Positions 4,777 to 6,252 of a stretch of 6,252 nt of DNA are shown here, piece by piece. This DNA comes from Odoribacteraceae bacterium (GTDB taxonomy: Bacteria; Bacteroidota; Bacteroidia; Bacteroidales; Marinifilaceae): contig JAIRKS010000218.1 in the NCBI GenBank assembly GCA_031259905.1, positions 1-6,252 on the forward strand, written 5' to 3'. Each line of letters starts with the position of its first letter. Position 1 is the first letter of the stretch. The translations under genes and the position numbers were made by a program. The notes beneath the pieces are model-generated. The model searched no databases. It saw only the letters and a program-made list of their open reading frames with translations, and was not told where the DNA came from.

Positions 4777-6123
4777 ATGAAAAAAATGTCCCAAATAAAC
4801 GACCTCACGCGGGGAAGCGTCGGGAAGAGCGTGTGGAGCATGTCGATACCGTTAATCACCGCCTCCTTCATACAGATGGCATACAGCCTCACCGACATGT
4901 TCTGGGTAGGGCATCTCGGGAGCGAGAGCGTGGCGGCCGTCGGTGCCGCTGCTTTTTTTCTGTGGCTATGCAACGCGCTATCCATGATCTGCAAGGTAGG
5001 CGTCGAGGTAGCCATCTCGCAGTCCGTGGGCGCCAGGCAACCGCTACGCGCCCGCGTCTACGCGAACCAGGCGACCCTCCTCGCGATCCTTCTCGCGACC
5101 CTCTACGCCTCCTTCATCTGGCTCGCGGCCGGTCGGCTGATCGCCCTTTTCCACCTGGACCCCTCCATCTCGGCCCGTTCCGTGACCTACCTCCGGGTGA
5201 CAGCCCCCGGGATGTTCTTCCTCTTCCACAACAACGTCTTCAGCGGGATTTACAACGGGCAGGGCAACAGCAAGACCCCCTTCAAGATCCTCGCCGCCGG
5301 TTTCACCTGCAACATCGTCTTCGACCCGCTCTTCATACACGGCGCCGGCGTCATCCCTCCCCTGGGCACCACCGGCGCGGCGATCGCCACGGTGCTCTCG
5401 CAATGCGTGGTCTTCGTCATCTTCGCGTACAACCTCTACTACAAGCGCTCCCCCCTCGGCAAGCTCCGTCTCGCCGGACGCGCGCGGCGACGATTCATCG
5501 CGCGCGTGGCCTCGCTGGGCTTTCCCGTCAGCCTCCAGAACGGGCTGTTCGCGCTATTCTCCCTCGCGCTGGCTACCCTGGCCGCGCGCTGGGGACACGT
5601 CGGGGTGGCCGTACAGAGCATCGGCGCGCAGGTGGAGGCCATCACCTGGATGACCGCCGCCGGATTCTCCACGGCCCTCGCCGCGTTTGTCGGGCAGAAC
5701 GTCGGCGCGCGCGACTTCGAGCGCGTGCGCCGCGGGTATCGTTACACGCTCAAGCTGGCGGGCGGCGTGAGTCTCGTCGCCACGATCGCCTTTTTCTTTC
5801 TCGGCCGGGAGATCTTCGGGCTATTCGTCCGCGAGCCGGGGACGGTGGACGCCGGGGTGGATTACTTGAAGATTCTCGCGCTCTCGCAAGTTTTTTGCGC
5901 TCTCGAGAGCGTCACCGCCGGCGCTTTTAACGGCGCGGGGAGGACGATTCCCCCTGCCGTCGTCGGGATTTTACTGACCGCCGCGCGCGTGCCGCTGGCT
6001 TATTACCTGGTCTCTTTCCCCACCCTCGGCCTGAACGGTATCTGGTGGAGCATCACCCTGTCAAGCATCCTGAAAGGTATCGTACTAGCCACCCTCTACC
6101 GCCGATCCCCCGCTCGCACCTGA
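4777..6123 (+). CDS. MATE family efflux transporter (NorM/MepA-like)
   Basis: This is a 448-aa inner-membrane antiporter of the MATE family, which exports cationic drugs or metabolites using Na+ or H+ gradients; the substrate cannot be told. About twelve hydrophobic segments form two homologous lobes. Lobe one opens with LTRGSVGKSVWSMSIPLIT and continues to SLTDMFWVGHLG, containing the conserved Asp40, then VEVAISQSVGA. The family's NIVFDPLFI lies at 179-187, followed by GTTGAAIATVLSQ. Lobe two has SLGFPVSLQNG, FVGQNVGARD (304-313) and FNGAGRTIPP. The length is typical. The ATG at 4777 follows an A-rich leader and gives MKKMSQINDLT; ATG 4786 is an alternative. An upstream open stretch to 4189 is the antisense of ddl and is not part of the gene. 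It is GC-rich, which opens a long spurious frame inside it. It is divergent from ddl with only 30 bp between starts, so promoters probably lie inside the neighbouring coding sequence. Confidence 0.95.
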   Translation: MKKMSQINDLTRGSVGKSVWSMSIPLITASFIQMAYSLTDMFWVGHLGSESVAAVGAAAFFLWLCNALSMICKVGVEVAISQSVGARQPLRARVYANQATLLAILLATLYASFIWLAAGRLIALFHLDPSISARSVTYLRVTAPGMFFLFHNNVFSGIYNGQGNSKTPFKILAAGFTCNIVFDPLFIHGAGVIPPLGTTGAAIATVLSQCVVFVIFAYNLYYKRSPLGKLRLAGRARRRFIARVASLGFPVSLQNGLFALFSLALATLAARWGHVGVAVQSIGAQVEAITWMTAAGFSTALAAFVGQNVGARDFERVRRGYRYTLKLAGGVSLVATIAFFFLGREIFGLFVREPGTVDAGVDYLKILALSQVFCALESVTAGAFNGAGRTIPPAVVGILLTAARVPLAYYLVSFPTLGLNGIWWSITLSSILKGIVLATLYRRSPART

Positions 6124-6127
6124 CCAA

Positions 6128-6153
6128 GCAGGGGGAAAATGGTTTCCCCCTGC
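6128..6153 (+). terminator. Strong hairpin just after the MATE gene (possible terminator)
   Basis: GCAGGGGGAAA (6128-6138) and TTTCCCCCTGC (6143-6153) form a perfect 11-bp stem with a 4-nt loop, starting 4 bp after the MATE stop. No U-run follows on either strand, so it is not a classical intrinsic terminator. It may still stabilise the 3' end, help termination, or be part of a dispersed palindromic repeat. Confidence 0.55.
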
Positions 6154-6163
6154 ACCCCCTCCA

Positions 6164-6179
6164 GCCCATTAGCATGGGC
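6164..6179. other. Second short hairpin in the 3' intergenic region
   Basis: GCCCAT and ATGGGC pair perfectly around the loop TAGC. It lies 10 bp past the larger hairpin, giving a paired-stem arrangement like that of some REP-type elements. The remaining bases to 6252 show no gene, tRNA or promoter that I can recognise. Confidence 0.4.
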
Positions 6180-6252
6180 GGGCAAAAAACTGGCCGGACG
6201 TGACGGGGAATACTTGAAGCGCGGGCGATGTAGCTTTTCACGGGATAGTGAC

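Noticed and set aside
4833..5930. 365-residue frame inside the MATE gene
   Set aside because: The translation is dominated by Arg, Pro, Gly and His, typical of an out-of-frame reading of GC-rich DNA, while the overlapping frame has all MATE motifs.
6053..6241. 62-residue minus-strand frame at the right end
   Set aside because: Overlaps the MATE 3' end and the hairpin region, with no domain or start context.

Overview
The window looks like a chromosomal segment of a Bacteroidota bacterium, probably a gut-type Bacteroidales with fairly high GC. The reasons are a DUF5128-type six-bladed beta-propeller lipoprotein, a perfect Bacteroidota promoter (TTTG, 19 nt, TANNTTTG) ahead of the tRNA genes, tRNAs without an encoded CCA, and start regions without clear Shine-Dalgarno sequences. 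The genus cannot be fixed from the sequence alone.

Layout. Positions 1-105 hold five identical 21-bp tandem repeats that run off the left edge, followed by units of decaying similarity. Next is a two-gene plus-strand operon (214-2156): an envelope lipoprotein with a beta-propeller fold, then, 11 bp later, a secreted protein with a formylglycine-generating-enzyme-like (FGE/SUMF1) fold that seems to lack the catalytic cysteine pair. The 361-bp gap that follows (2157-2517) carries a second, different 21-bp tandem array and two hairpin terminators that serve the minus-strand gene rpsT.

The central part is housekeeping. A minus-strand unit reads tRNA-Glu(CUC), tRNA-Glu(UUC), rpsT (ribosomal protein S20) from a single recognisable promoter. 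Divergent from it is rsmI (16S rRNA 2'-O-methyltransferase), which apparently starts at CTG. rsmI converges on and overlaps ddl (D-alanine--D-alanine ligase, minus strand) by 41 bp. Only 30 bp beyond the ddl start, a MATE-family multidrug/sodium antiporter begins on the plus strand and runs to 6123. The last 129 bp hold two hairpins and no recognisable gene.

How they fit together: tRNA-Glu, S20 and RsmI all serve translation. Ddl supplies the D-Ala-D-Ala dipeptide for peptidoglycan. The MATE pump and the two envelope proteins are accessory functions. The most unusual material is the pair of 21-bp repeat arrays flanking the lipoprotein/FGE-like operon. They share period and an ACCT...CGAC anchor, and the second lies in stretches open in several reading frames. 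No defence, mobile or CRISPR system is visible.
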